A DNA stretch of 32,260 nt. Source: a virus. The translations under genes were made by a program, and so were the position numbers. Location: the IMG/VR virus record IMGVR_UViG_3300017782_005977, positions 1 through 32,260 of that record. One strand, 5' to 3'. Positions within the stretch are counted from its first letter, which is position 1. Each line of letters opens with the position of its first letter. This document shows positions 6,162 through 14,788 of the stretch, piece by piece. The notes beneath the pieces are model-generated. The model saw only the letters and a list, made by a program, of their open reading frames with translations, did not search any database and had not been told where the DNA came from.

Positions 6162-6971
6162 ATGAAAATTGCATGTATAGGTTGCTCATGGACAGAAGGT
6201 GTTGAACACACCGGCAATACAATACAAAAAGAAGAAACATATCCTTATGCATTATACCTTTGGTTAAACAAAAAAGGAATTGACAATACTGTTTACAATG
6301 CAGGTAGAGCCGCCTGTGGAATTGCGTTCTATCCATTTATGGCCGATTACTTGTTAAGCAAGTTTGATCCTGATGTGTTTGTAATACAAATCACAACACA
6401 CGATAGAAGTATGTTGATGTTAGATCCAACGTTAGATGAAGAAAAGCAAATGAAGTTTGGTTGGGATCATGATGACAACAAATATTATAAGATATGGGAT
6501 AACAACACCAACTTGGTTCACCTAAGTCCTGGCATAGGAGCAAGTGCTAGTAAGCATAGCGATGTCGATCAGTGGAATCCTTTTGTAGAGCATTTATGGA
6601 AAACAAGAATAAAAAATAGGGTCACTCCTGAACTAACATACGATGCATTTAAAAATTATGTAGCAACTTGGTGGGAACAATCTAAAGATTCAAAGTATCA
6701 AGCATATTATTATTATCAACAAACATATAATCTAATTGATCAATTACAAGCACTTGGTAAAAAAGTTATTCCGTTTTATTGGATTAATTACAAGCCAAAA
6801 TTAGAAACAAAAATGTTTCCTATTAGACAATTTCCATCTGTTGAAAATTTGTTTAGCAATAAAACTTTTAAAAGTTTACAAATTGATAATGGTTACCACT
6901 TTGGTAAAGAAGGTAACACTAGACTTGTACAGGAGTTCTTAGGTCAGCAAGTTCTGGAAACAATGAAATAA
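6162..6971 (+). CDS. SGNH/GDSL-like protein, GCSWT type (tandem copy 3)
   Basis: A 269-residue member of the same family and the most diverged of the three. MKIACIGCSWTEG carries Ser9. YNAGRAACGIAFYPFMADYLL replaces the GIGGSS motif, and DPDVFVIQITTHDR matches the third block. The C-terminal DNGYHFGKEGN is a typical SGNH block V. A clear Shine-Dalgarno (AAAGGA) lies before the ATG. The last 53 bases overlap the last 53 bases of the opposing radical SAM gene, so the + operon and the long - operon collide here with no room for a terminator. Antisense interference between the two operons is possible. Confidence 0.75.
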   Translation: MKIACIGCSWTEGVEHTGNTIQKEETYPYALYLWLNKKGIDNTVYNAGRAACGIAFYPFMADYLLSKFDPDVFVIQITTHDRSMLMLDPTLDEEKQMKFGWDHDDNKYYKIWDNNTNLVHLSPGIGASASKHSDVDQWNPFVEHLWKTRIKNRVTPELTYDAFKNYVATWWEQSKDSKYQAYYYYQQTYNLIDQLQALGKKVIPFYWINYKPKLETKMFPIRQFPSVENLFSNKTFKSLQIDNGYHFGKEGNTRLVQEFLGQQVLETMK

Positions 6972-8148
6972 AATTTTCTTTACGCAGTTTATCAACCATA
7001 TCAGTTCTTTCCCAAAACTTTGGTATCAAATGCTGTAAGTCTTTTTCATACATGAAATGTATTAGTTTGTCGTAACGTTTTTCTTTGTTGTTGGTGTGAG
7101 TATCAAACCAGTCTTGTTCTTTGCGATATCTTTCTTCTAAACGTTTTTTAATTTCTAATGGCAGTATCTGTATTGATAATTCTTCCGGCACAAACAACGG
7201 ATTGATCAAACTGCCACCCACAGCATCAACCCAACCTTTTTGTATCCATTCATGATGAAAGTCTGGTACATGGAAACTATTATACACATTTAAACAAGTT
7301 GCAAGGAACACGTATACATCCGGGCATACTTCAAACATGCGTTTTCGATTTTCTTCAACCTGTTCCCAAGACTGTCCTTTGCGTAAGTATTCTCCTTGTT
7401 TACCCATACCATCTAATGATGCTCCAATTTTAACTGACTCAAAACGATTCCATATCTCCATGACATCAAGACCTTTGAAAACCATTTGTGAAAAATTTGT
7501 GTTGTATTTTAATCTCACATGATACATTTTACGTTCATCAAGTTTTTTAAGAATTCTATAATGCTCTTCCATAATAAGTGGTTCACCACCAGCAAAGTAT
7601 ATTTCTTCTAAGCCATCCATATATGGCTCAACCTTTTTCCAAAATGTTTCTTCGTCTTTGTATGGTCTTATAATCTTTGGATTTTTTATTGGGCCATACA
7701 GTTTAACGTTGTCATCATACCAACTTGATGATAAATCAGGTCCACAGGTTCTACACTTAAAGTTACATAAGTTTGAAAATCTAAAATCAATATAAGGCAA
7801 GTTAATTTTTTCAACTGTACCATCTTCTTTTGTAGTTCCTATCTTATCAAAATGATTTTCAAATGCTTCGTTGGCCCAAGTCCTTGTGGTATTCAATCCA
7901 CTGTTCTCCATAGAGTAACAACGAGTACACTCTTTGGTTGGCTTGTCGTTAATCATAGCCACACGCATCTTTTTAAGTTTTTCTGAATTCCATATTTCTT
8001 CAAATGATTGATCTTTTAAGTTACCAAGTATTTCATCCATTGGTGCCATACAGCAAGGCAACACTCTGCCATCTGGCCATGAGTGCAAGTGCGTCCAAGG
8101 TAACATACAAAAACGCTTTGACTTTTTTAATGCGTAATCTTTATCCAT
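6919..8148 (-). CDS. N-terminal-twitch radical SAM protein (copy 2)
   Basis: A 409-residue radical SAM enzyme related to the one at 2805-3995. The N-terminal auxiliary-cluster region carries FCMLPW (Cys14), PCCM (Cys32, Cys33) and CTRC (Cys74, Cys77). It includes the typical 'GNLKDQSFEEIWNSEKLKKMR' stretch of SPASM/twitch regions. The core has CNFKC-x2-C (Cys128, 132, 135) and FAGGEP. It is the last gene of the long minus-strand operon and overlaps the upstream TEKT gene by eight bases (ATGGATAA). Its end overlaps the + strand SGNH copy 3. All cluster-binding Cys are present, so it is probably active. Its substrate may be a sugar or peptide handled by the operon, but this cannot be read from the sequence. 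Confidence 0.9.
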   Translation of the reverse strand: MDKDYALKKSKRFCMLPWTHLHSWPDGRVLPCCMAPMDEILGNLKDQSFEEIWNSEKLKKMRVAMINDKPTKECTRCYSMENSGLNTTRTWANEAFENHFDKIGTTKEDGTVEKINLPYIDFRFSNLCNFKCRTCGPDLSSSWYDDNVKLYGPIKNPKIIRPYKDEETFWKKVEPYMDGLEEIYFAGGEPLIMEEHYRILKKLDERKMYHVRLKYNTNFSQMVFKGLDVMEIWNRFESVKIGASLDGMGKQGEYLRKGQSWEQVEENRKRMFEVCPDVYVFLATCLNVYNSFHVPDFHHEWIQKGWVDAVGGSLINPLFVPEELSIQILPLEIKKRLEERYRKEQDWFDTHTNNKEKRYDKLIHFMYEKDLQHLIPKFWERTDMVDKLRKENFISLFPELADLRTPVQV

Positions 8149-9169
8149 GTATTTGTTTGTCTATATAATCTATCTGGTTTGGTATCTGTGTGTTTATTAA
8201 TTTAGTTTGATTGTGTGATAATATACTTTGAACTTTATTAGAATTTAGCCAACTGTTTACATCTTCTAAAGGTGTTTCTATAATACGTCTCAAGTTGTCA
8301 TTGACCAGTCTATCAAAACGTTGTGGGTAGTCAACATAATCGAAACTGTAGTTGATCATATCAGGAAACATCTTAATGCCAAAGAATTTTTCTAAATGTT
8401 TGCAAGTGCCTTTTGATCCTAGTATCATAAAAGGACTTTTATACAATATTGGTTTCCAAGTTTTTTCTGTAACAAATATACTTGTATCACTGATGATACT
8501 TTCGTTTACAATATCAAATACAGATTGTCTATATTGTTCTGGCAGTATTTCTTGATTACTTTGTTGGTCGATTGATTTAGCATTAAAGTCTAACAATAAG
8601 TCTTGTCCTTGAAAGTTTTCGTTAGCCATGTGTTTTGTATTTGCACCATACCTATTTAGATATGTTATGTATCCTTGCTCATTCCAACCATTTGAAAATA
8701 GTTTTTCAACCATTCTAAATCTGTGTGGCTTTGCCGCGGCATTCATACAAATATAATGTTTATACTTGTTGATCATGTGCTTCTTTTTAATTTTGTGTTT
8801 GTTAAAATGATCGATTGTTCTTTGTAACAAAGTGTAAGGAAAATAAACACAATGTCCTATTACTGGTTTTTCTTTACGGCTTTTACACCAACGTTCATAA
8901 TTTTGTTTTAAGTTGGCATCACACATCACTAGTATAACTTTTTTACTATCATAGTTTCCAAGTATACCATGCAGTTGTTCTAAAAAAGTATCTGGTTGTT
9001 TGAAATGTATTTCACCTTCGAATGCATTTGAAATAACAATGTATGGCTTATCTTTTTGATTTGTGTATTGGTTGATTGTGTTTTTTAAGTCAGCCATTCC
9101 ACGATCACGTCCACAGTCAAAATCGTAAACTATGTATGTGCTATTGTTATGATCTATTTGTTGGGGCAT
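8141..9169 (-). CDS. TEKT-motif protein, GT10-like putative glycosyltransferase
   Basis: A 342-residue protein related to three others in this operon. The shared core has a motif like N-x-AAKPHR (residues 143-150), then VNES (221-224) and IFVTEKTWKP (231-240), followed by a PFMILG strand. The order 'N/E-S ... TEK ... P-F/V' resembles the donor-binding motif of family GT10 fucosyltransferases, in which the Glu and Lys of TEK contact the sugar nucleotide. I infer a GT-B-type glycosyltransferase, but overall similarity to characterised enzymes cannot be judged by eye. The N-terminal half has no recognisable motif. A GGAAAAG Shine-Dalgarno lies before the ATG. It overlaps the YqgE gene upstream by 23 bases and the radical SAM gene downstream by 8. 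Confidence 0.6.
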   Translation of the reverse strand: MPQQIDHNNSTYIVYDFDCGRDRGMADLKNTINQYTNQKDKPYIVISNAFEGEIHFKQPDTFLEQLHGILGNYDSKKVILVMCDANLKQNYERWCKSRKEKPVIGHCVYFPYTLLQRTIDHFNKHKIKKKHMINKYKHYICMNAAAKPHRFRMVEKLFSNGWNEQGYITYLNRYGANTKHMANENFQGQDLLLDFNAKSIDQQSNQEILPEQYRQSVFDIVNESIISDTSIFVTEKTWKPILYKSPFMILGSKGTCKHLEKFFGIKMFPDMINYSFDYVDYPQRFDRLVNDNLRRIIETPLEDVNSWLNSNKVQSILSHNQTKLINTQIPNQIDYIDKQIHG

Positions 9170-9764
9170 GTTTCTTTTCCATATGGTTTAAAATGTTTCC
9201 AGCAATATTTTTACTGTATCTTTCTACAGACACCGGCCAAATGTTAACAGTTGAAAAAACATCTTGCGGTGTTAAGTTATGATATAACCAACTGCTTAAT
9301 TCATTATGTTGCCAAGCACCAGACATTTCACTTTCTAATTGTCTCGGTCCCCACACAGCATGACCCAAACATATCTTGTATTTTTCAGGTCCGGTGTTGT
9401 TTGCAATTGCTGTAAGTATATGACGGTTGGTTGTCATGGATATACCTGCACACACTGGTGCAGTATCTCTGTCTAAATAATCATGTGAGTGTAAAACAAA
9501 TATTTGATTTGTGTTAATTGGGCCGCCATAATACACAGGTGTTTCGTGCATATCAGGTAATAATGATATTCCCATGTCATTAAACAAATCACTTAAGATA
9601 ATTGTTTTTGCTGGCTTATTAAATATAATACCGCCTGCTCCTTCATCGTCGTGTTTGTACATAGCCAATGTTGAGTGATAGAATCTTGGATCAGCAAGAT
9701 GTGGCATTGATATCAACATCTTTCCTCTAGTTTTACTAACATGTGGTTGTACATCATTTAACAT
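9147..9764 (-). CDS. yqgE: YqgE/AlgH family protein (UPF0301/DUF179)
   Basis: A 205-residue YqgE/AlgH-family protein, close to the usual length of about 190. The diagnostic motifs are GKMLISMPHLADPRF (14-28), GAGGIIFNKP (42-51), YYGGP and FVLHS in the middle, MTTNR, and LGHAVWGPRQLESE in place of the E. coli YqgE 'LGYASWEKGQLEQE'. The family is widespread in Proteobacteria. It was once linked to alginate regulation in Pseudomonas, but its molecular function is not settled. It lies six bases after one TEKT gene and overlaps the next by 23, so it belongs to the operon. A host origin by gene capture is likely. It could act as a regulator or a partner of the neighbouring enzymes, but nothing in the sequence decides this. 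Confidence 0.93.
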   Translation of the reverse strand: MLNDVQPHVSKTRGKMLISMPHLADPRFYHSTLAMYKHDDEGAGGIIFNKPAKTIILSDLFNDMGISLLPDMHETPVYYGGPINTNQIFVLHSHDYLDRDTAPVCAGISMTTNRHILTAIANNTGPEKYKICLGHAVWGPRQLESEMSGAWQHNELSSWLYHNLTPQDVFSTVNIWPVSVERYSKNIAGNILNHMEKKHAPTNRS

Positions 9765-9770
9765 ATAATA

Positions 9771-11099
9771 TTACTTATCATTCAATTTATCTAATAGATC
9801 TTGCCATTCTGATCTATGTTTTCTTGCAAAAAAATGTTTGTGGTTGTGTTCTATTTTGTCCCACACACTCCAATATGCTTTGTGCAATTCGTTTATATCT
9901 TTTGTACACCATTTTTCAATGTTGCCCATTATAATTGATAATCGTTTTGATCGGTCAGTAACATTATCATATGATTCGTCAAACAGTTCTGGAAATGTTT
10001 GATATCCTTGTTCTTGCAAATATCTCAAACACCCTGGACCACTAGTTATAATAAATGGATGATAGTTTACAAACGGCATATAAGTTTTTTCAGTAATGAA
10101 TAAGGGAGCTCCAGGATTAGATTCAAACACAGTTTCAGTTACAAAACTAAAATATGTTTCTGTAAAATGTTCCTTAACCAACATGCGTTGATTCATGTCG
10201 TCACCAATGTTATCAGCATCATAATCTAATATGATTGGCGTTTTCGTTTTTAACCATTCTTTGCTGTATTCATCAATAATATCGTGATAATGTTTTTGTG
10301 TATCAGAAATGTAACTATCCAAATTGCCAATGCTATCTGGCGTAAAGTATCTATTTAAAAAACTGTGTATGGTTTGATCTTGCCAACCTCGTCTATATAT
10401 TTCACTCATAATATAAATTCTATGTTCTCTTGGATTTGCATTTTTACATAAAAACTTATGTGAACGTATATGATTGCGATCTAATTCTTTTGGATCAATT
10501 AATTCTTTTTCAGCATCAACACCTTTGCGTTTATGACTCATAAAGTATCTTAAATCACACTCGTGTTTGTAATTTGTTTCAAACACATTAAAAGGATACA
10601 TAGTAAATTTTTGATCTTGGCCTAAGTGTCTATGAAACAAATACTTTTCATAATTGTGTTCAATTTTTAAATCGCCATATACCATTCTTACTTTTTCAAA
10701 CGGTATACCTTTGTCATTGATGCTCCAAGTAATATCATCTAAGAATCTTGGCATTGACAAATGAAAACCTTCTGATGGAAACCAAATCAATAATCTTACA
10801 TTGTTATTTGGATCACGCAATAAATTCAACACATTATCATCAATGTGATGAAAAACATTTTCATAAAAGAAAGCCAAGTCTATCCATTCTGGTTGTATAT
10901 GATAATATGTAATTTCTTTTGGATCAATGTTTTCAACAGTTAGTTGTTTCCATTCAATACCAACTACTTCTAACATTTTTTCTAAGTAGTAAGATTTAAC
11001 ATTGCCATATCCATTAGGATCCATTTTACGTTTGTGTGGAGGTACACTATTTGAAATAGGCACGTTGTTAATCCAGGTTTGATATAATAAATTAATCAT
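9771..11099 (-). CDS. TEKT-motif protein, GT10-like putative glycosyltransferase
   Basis: At 442 residues this is the longest of the four TEKT paralogues. Its central motif reads KNANPREHR, followed by FVTETVFESNPGAPLFITEKTYMPF with the key Glu near residue 337. Then come YHPFIITSG, YLQEQGYQTFPELFDESYD and a terminal helical region. The 'G-(Y/F)-x-T-F...DESYD' ending is shared with the gene at 13646-14788. The N-terminal half (LLIWFPSEGFH, FFYENVFHHI) could be the acceptor-side domain of a GT-B enzyme, which is inference. Its ATG overlaps the stop of the upstream SGNH gene in the eight bases ATGATTAA, and GGATAAAACAAA supplies a weak ribosome-binding site. Confidence 0.6.
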   Translation of the reverse strand: MINLLYQTWINNVPISNSVPPHKRKMDPNGYGNVKSYYLEKMLEVVGIEWKQLTVENIDPKEITYYHIQPEWIDLAFFYENVFHHIDDNVLNLLRDPNNNVRLLIWFPSEGFHLSMPRFLDDITWSINDKGIPFEKVRMVYGDLKIEHNYEKYLFHRHLGQDQKFTMYPFNVFETNYKHECDLRYFMSHKRKGVDAEKELIDPKELDRNHIRSHKFLCKNANPREHRIYIMSEIYRRGWQDQTIHSFLNRYFTPDSIGNLDSYISDTQKHYHDIIDEYSKEWLKTKTPIILDYDADNIGDDMNQRMLVKEHFTETYFSFVTETVFESNPGAPLFITEKTYMPFVNYHPFIITSGPGCLRYLQEQGYQTFPELFDESYDNVTDRSKRLSIIMGNIEKWCTKDINELHKAYWSVWDKIEHNHKHFFARKHRSEWQDLLDKLNDK

Positions 11100-11895
11100 T
11101 TTGTTTTATCCATGGCATAATTATTTCGTCACAAAAATGATTATGAGCTTCTGGTGTTGGGTGTCCAACCATCATTGATCTATTAAGTACTGGATCAAAT
11201 CCAATACCAGTTGGGGGTGTATTGGTTTTATCTTCTTCTAGTTTTCCATGATGACCATGGTCCAGCATCCATTCTGCCATACCGCCTTCTTTGCCATGGA
11301 ACCAAAAGTTATTCCAATCAACAAGTCTACGTGATTTATCAACCAAGTTAACATTATAACCTTTTTCTTTACAGTCTTGCCAACCATAAAAACAAAACAA
11401 CGGAATGTTGTTGATTTTACAATACCATTGCAATCTTGCAATATGTTCATAACTCCACATCAACCTTTGATCAAAACTAATTATTCTATTAATTTTATCT
11501 ACTAATTTACCAGCATACGATCCAAATTCAAACCAGTTGTGTCCTCGGTCTGTTGTTCTTAGTAAAAGTATTTTTGAACTGTCGTACCACAATCGACTTG
11601 GATCAGTACCAGCATGTTTTTTATCATTTAATAATTTTTGAAATCTTTCTTGATTTTCGTTCTGATCAACAATTAATTCTAATCTGGTCCAACCAGAGAA
11701 TTGTACCATGCAGACTTTTGGTCCTTGTGTTTTTTCTAATTTATCAATAGTACAACGAACTATGTATTCTTGTCCTACACCGCCTTCTGCAATATTAGTA
11801 ATAGTATAATCATTAGATAGTTTATTCTTTAATATATTTGCCCAACTGTCTGGATCATGTGTGAACGAACATCCACCGGCTATAATATTAATCAT
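11092..11895 (-). CDS. SGNH-like protein, GCSFT/HPT subfamily
   Basis: A 267-residue member of a second SGNH-like subfamily, with three copies on the minus strand. MINIIAGGCSFTHD carries Ser10. IAEGGVGQEYI gives the Gly block and VCMVQFSGWTR the third block. Two motifs hold this subfamily together and set it apart from the + strand trio: LQWYCK in the middle and WNNFWFHGKEGGMAEW. The C-terminal VGHPTPEAHNHF gives the catalytic-His block, but the Asp expected three residues earlier is not there, so the triad may be incomplete or the Asp may come from elsewhere. Both ends overlap neighbours by the same eight bases, ATGATTAA. It sits next to a TEKT gene, a pairing seen three times in the operon. 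Confidence 0.68.
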   Translation of the reverse strand: MINIIAGGCSFTHDPDSWANILKNKLSNDYTITNIAEGGVGQEYIVRCTIDKLEKTQGPKVCMVQFSGWTRLELIVDQNENQERFQKLLNDKKHAGTDPSRLWYDSSKILLLRTTDRGHNWFEFGSYAGKLVDKINRIISFDQRLMWSYEHIARLQWYCKINNIPLFCFYGWQDCKEKGYNVNLVDKSRRLVDWNNFWFHGKEGGMAEWMLDHGHHGKLEEDKTNTPPTGIGFDPVLNRSMMVGHPTPEAHNHFCDEIIMPWIKQND

Positions 11896-12673
11896 TTAAT
11901 AATCCTTGTACTATCTCTTTTGCAAAATGCTGTTGTGCTTGTGTTGTTGGATGACTGCCTGGGAATTGTTCGTATCCATTATCCGTACACCATTCTCTTA
12001 GTCCACCGTAGTTGTTGTGGAACCACCAAGTTGACCAATCAACCTGTTCCCAAAGATGCACAGCATTTTCAAAACTGTTAACAATTAATTCTCCGTGTTC
12101 GTTTGAATTATTTCCATCGTGATTGTTTTTTCCTGTGAATATATCTTGCCAACACATGTTAACTAATTTTAAATTATGTGCTTTGCAATACCACTGTATT
12201 TTTAATATATATTCTAGTGTTTGAATAAATTGTAACTCTTCGTTGTGAAAGTTTGTGATATACAATTTCATATCTTGATTTAATTCTTTGCTGTCAAACT
12301 CCCAATGACCAAATCCGCCACCGCTTTTTACCCAATTAGAAGTTTCGTGTGTTTGCCATTTGCCTGTGTATGGTTGATTTTGAAATCCACCATTACCTTT
12401 CATGTCTTTGTAAATTCTATCATAGTTGTTTGATTGTTGATTGTAAAACAATTCAAAACGATTTGGATTTGACCACATCACTGCTACAGTTGGGTTATTG
12501 TCAACATAATGAGGAACAGTAGCAATTAAGTTTCTACTAATCAAACCATTACCACTGGCCATTTCTGCACAGTTAATTACCTGCCAATCTTTAATATGAT
12601 TTGGCCAAGCAATGTTTGGTTCAACAGCATGAGCTGTAAAACTACATCCTGATGTTATTAGATATCTGTTCAT
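11888..12673 (-). CDS. SGNH-like protein, GCSFT/HPT subfamily
   Basis: A 261-residue paralogue of the genes at 11092 and 14785. MNRYLITSGCSFT carries Ser11. NCAEMASGNGLISR is the Gly block and VAVMWSNPNRFEL the third block. IQWYCK and WSTWWFHNNYGGLREW are the subfamily motifs. FPGSHPTTQAQQHF is the His block, again without an Asp three residues before the His. The frame is open to 12712, but I chose the ATG at 12673 because it has an AAGG Shine-Dalgarno at proper distance and puts the first beta strand at the terminus as in the paralogues. This start lies 32 bases inside the upstream TEKT gene, so translation is coupled. Confidence 0.68.
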   Translation of the reverse strand: MNRYLITSGCSFTAHAVEPNIAWPNHIKDWQVINCAEMASGNGLISRNLIATVPHYVDNNPTVAVMWSNPNRFELFYNQQSNNYDRIYKDMKGNGGFQNQPYTGKWQTHETSNWVKSGGGFGHWEFDSKELNQDMKLYITNFHNEELQFIQTLEYILKIQWYCKAHNLKLVNMCWQDIFTGKNNHDGNNSNEHGELIVNSFENAVHLWEQVDWSTWWFHNNYGGLREWCTDNGYEQFPGSHPTTQAQQHFAKEIVQGLLND

Positions 12674-13649
12674 ATATAACCTTATGATACTTGGTTTGCC
12701 AATCAGTGTCAAGTGCTAACTGTTGATTGTGAAGCATTTTTTCTTCTACTGCTTTTACATCAACTGCAATTTGATCCAATGGTGTGTTACAAAATTTTAG
12801 TATTTCATCTTTGGTATTATTTGAATAATCAAATATTTCATCATACAATTTAAATCCATATGATTCCAATGCTTTGTAGTATGCAGATGGGTCGCCAACT
12901 CCGTAATATAAAAACAATTGTAAATTTAATATTGGCTTCCATGTTTTTTCTGTAAAGAATACAGTATCATCTTCGTGTGTTTCGTTGATTATATTCAACC
13001 AACTGTTGGACATTAAATCTTTTGGAACTATTTTATCATCTTTAACCAAATCGTCTACTTCTATATCTAGTGTTATAGACTCAACTTTTTCATTAGTTGT
13101 ATTATATACGTTAACTAAACTAATATAATTGTCCATTAGTCTATTTTCTTTACAAAAATTTACAAAGTCTACACGCATAGGTTTCGCCGCACCATTTAAA
13201 CTCATCAAATGTTTATTACGATTATAATTAAACTCTTTTACATATTCGTACTTGCGTTGCAGTGTCAAAAAATAAAATGGATATGTGTATCTATTTTTTA
13301 TAACATATGATTGATTACTTTTGTTGCACCATCTATTATATTGTTCATTAAAATTTATGCTCGGCATAATGATGTGTACATCATTTTGATCTATGTTGTT
13401 ATCTTGTAAACGTTTGTGTAGCATTTCAAAAACAGGCAAGTCATCTTCTAGCGAAGGTCCTGGTAAGTCTGATTCAGTAAGCTCTTCGATAACAAATGCA
13501 CACGGCTTGTTATTTTCTTTGCAAGTATGATATTGAGGACTGTGTGCAATCATTAATGGTAGCGGGTCACCTACAAATAATCCTTCTCTTTCTCCATTAT
13601 TACTTGGAGTATATCTCCAGTAAGGATAACTGTTGTATAACATTTTCAT
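12642..13649 (-). CDS. TEKT-motif protein, GT10-like putative glycosyltransferase
   Basis: A 335-residue paralogue of the other TEKT genes, closest by eye to the one at 8141-9169 because both read TEKTWKPIL. The shared blocks are HLMSLNGAAKPMR, then NIINETHEDDTVFFTEKTWKPIL (key Glu near residue 234), then YGFKLYDEIFDYS. An AAAGGA Shine-Dalgarno lies before the ATG. The ATG overlaps the stop of the upstream TEKT gene by four bases. Function as a glycosyltransferase is inferred from the TEK motif only. The N-terminal 140 residues contain a Rossmann-like VHIIMPSINFNEQYNRW stretch shared loosely with the 8141 protein. Confidence 0.6.
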   Translation of the reverse strand: MKMLYNSYPYWRYTPSNNGEREGLFVGDPLPLMIAHSPQYHTCKENNKPCAFVIEELTESDLPGPSLEDDLPVFEMLHKRLQDNNIDQNDVHIIMPSINFNEQYNRWCNKSNQSYVIKNRYTYPFYFLTLQRKYEYVKEFNYNRNKHLMSLNGAAKPMRVDFVNFCKENRLMDNYISLVNVYNTTNEKVESITLDIEVDDLVKDDKIVPKDLMSNSWLNIINETHEDDTVFFTEKTWKPILNLQLFLYYGVGDPSAYYKALESYGFKLYDEIFDYSNNTKDEILKFCNTPLDQIAVDVKAVEEKMLHNQQLALDTDWQTKYHKVIYEQISNNIRM

Positions 13650-14788
13650 TGCATCAATCCTTTTACTAGTTCTATGTGTGTTAGCACACGACTCTGTAGA
13701 TGTGCGTAATTGTATACAGCAGTTTGTAACATATCAACAGGAACTCCATCCTTGCATAATTTTTCTACTTGGTCAATTGCCAAATTCATTCTCTTATATG
13801 CATCAGGTTCTTGATCATACGATTCATCTATGTATGGTGCAAACGTTTTGTATCCTTGTGCTTGTAATTCTTTCAAGTAATACTGTGTTGACAACATTAT
13901 AAAAGGATGACTATTAATACTTGCTTTGTAAGTTTTTTCAGTTGGAAAGAACTGTGGATTGCAATTGTGTGCACCACTGTGTGTTTCGGACACAACACTT
14001 AGATAGGTATCAGCAAATAATTTTTTATCAAATGGATATCCACTAAAGTGTTTACCATATAAGCCTTGATCAACATTATCTTTATCTAATGGGTGTGGCC
14101 AATGTTTGCAAAATTTTTCAAAATCTTTTTCTGACAATATGTCTGATACATGCGGATAGTAATCTTTTAGAAATGGAAAGTGTCGTTCATCTTCTTCTGT
14201 TCTTGTAAGAGTGACTAACCCCTTGTTCATTAATCTACGTTGCCAATAAAGTGCAACTTGTTTGATTCTCATAAACTTATCAGGTTTACCATTTAATGAT
14301 AAAAAAGTTCTTACAGCATTTTTGGTTTTGGCTTCTTGTGGAGTAACGTGGTCACATACTTTTTGTTCAATAATTTTTCTGTATGCATCAACTTCATAAT
14401 ACGGAAACGTAATTATATTAAATGGTTTTAGTTTTAAATTATGTTTCTTGGCAATTACTTTGTGTGTTTCTTTACCTAAATCTGTTGAGTAAAAATAATA
14501 AATGCTTTTTGGATCAACAGTATGATAGTCAACTAAATCGTGTCCTAACAGTATTTGTTTTTCTACATGTTCGTCATGTGCAAATGCAGGTTCACGCATA
14601 TAACATATTGCTAGTTTTTTACCACCCATTTTGATTGCATTAGGTACACCATGATTCCAAACGTCATGTTTTATAAAAGGATAATCAATATCACTGCCAT
14701 AAAAGGCTAATTCATAATGTTCGCCAATATCAACAAATTGGCTTATTGATTCTTCTTTAACATATTGTCCAATGATTAATGAAGTCAT
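13646..14788 (-). CDS. TEKT-motif protein, GT10-like putative glycosyltransferase
   Basis: A 380-residue member of the TEKT family. FLSLNGKPDKFMR is the first block. LSVVSETHSGAHNCNPQFFPTEKTYKASINSHPFIML is the second (key Glu284), with an insertion like that of the 9771 protein. LQAQGYKTFAPYIDESYD is the third. The start ATG overlaps the upstream SGNH stop (ATGA), and the end overlaps the next TEKT gene by four bases. It is the second gene after the sigma70-type promoter at 15472-15500. No Shine-Dalgarno is visible, so translation probably relies on the overlap. Confidence 0.6.
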   Translation of the reverse strand: MTSLIIGQYVKEESISQFVDIGEHYELAFYGSDIDYPFIKHDVWNHGVPNAIKMGGKKLAICYMREPAFAHDEHVEKQILLGHDLVDYHTVDPKSIYYFYSTDLGKETHKVIAKKHNLKLKPFNIITFPYYEVDAYRKIIEQKVCDHVTPQEAKTKNAVRTFLSLNGKPDKFMRIKQVALYWQRRLMNKGLVTLTRTEEDERHFPFLKDYYPHVSDILSEKDFEKFCKHWPHPLDKDNVDQGLYGKHFSGYPFDKKLFADTYLSVVSETHSGAHNCNPQFFPTEKTYKASINSHPFIMLSTQYYLKELQAQGYKTFAPYIDESYDQEPDAYKRMNLAIDQVEKLCKDGVPVDMLQTAVYNYAHLQSRVLTHIELVKGLMQ

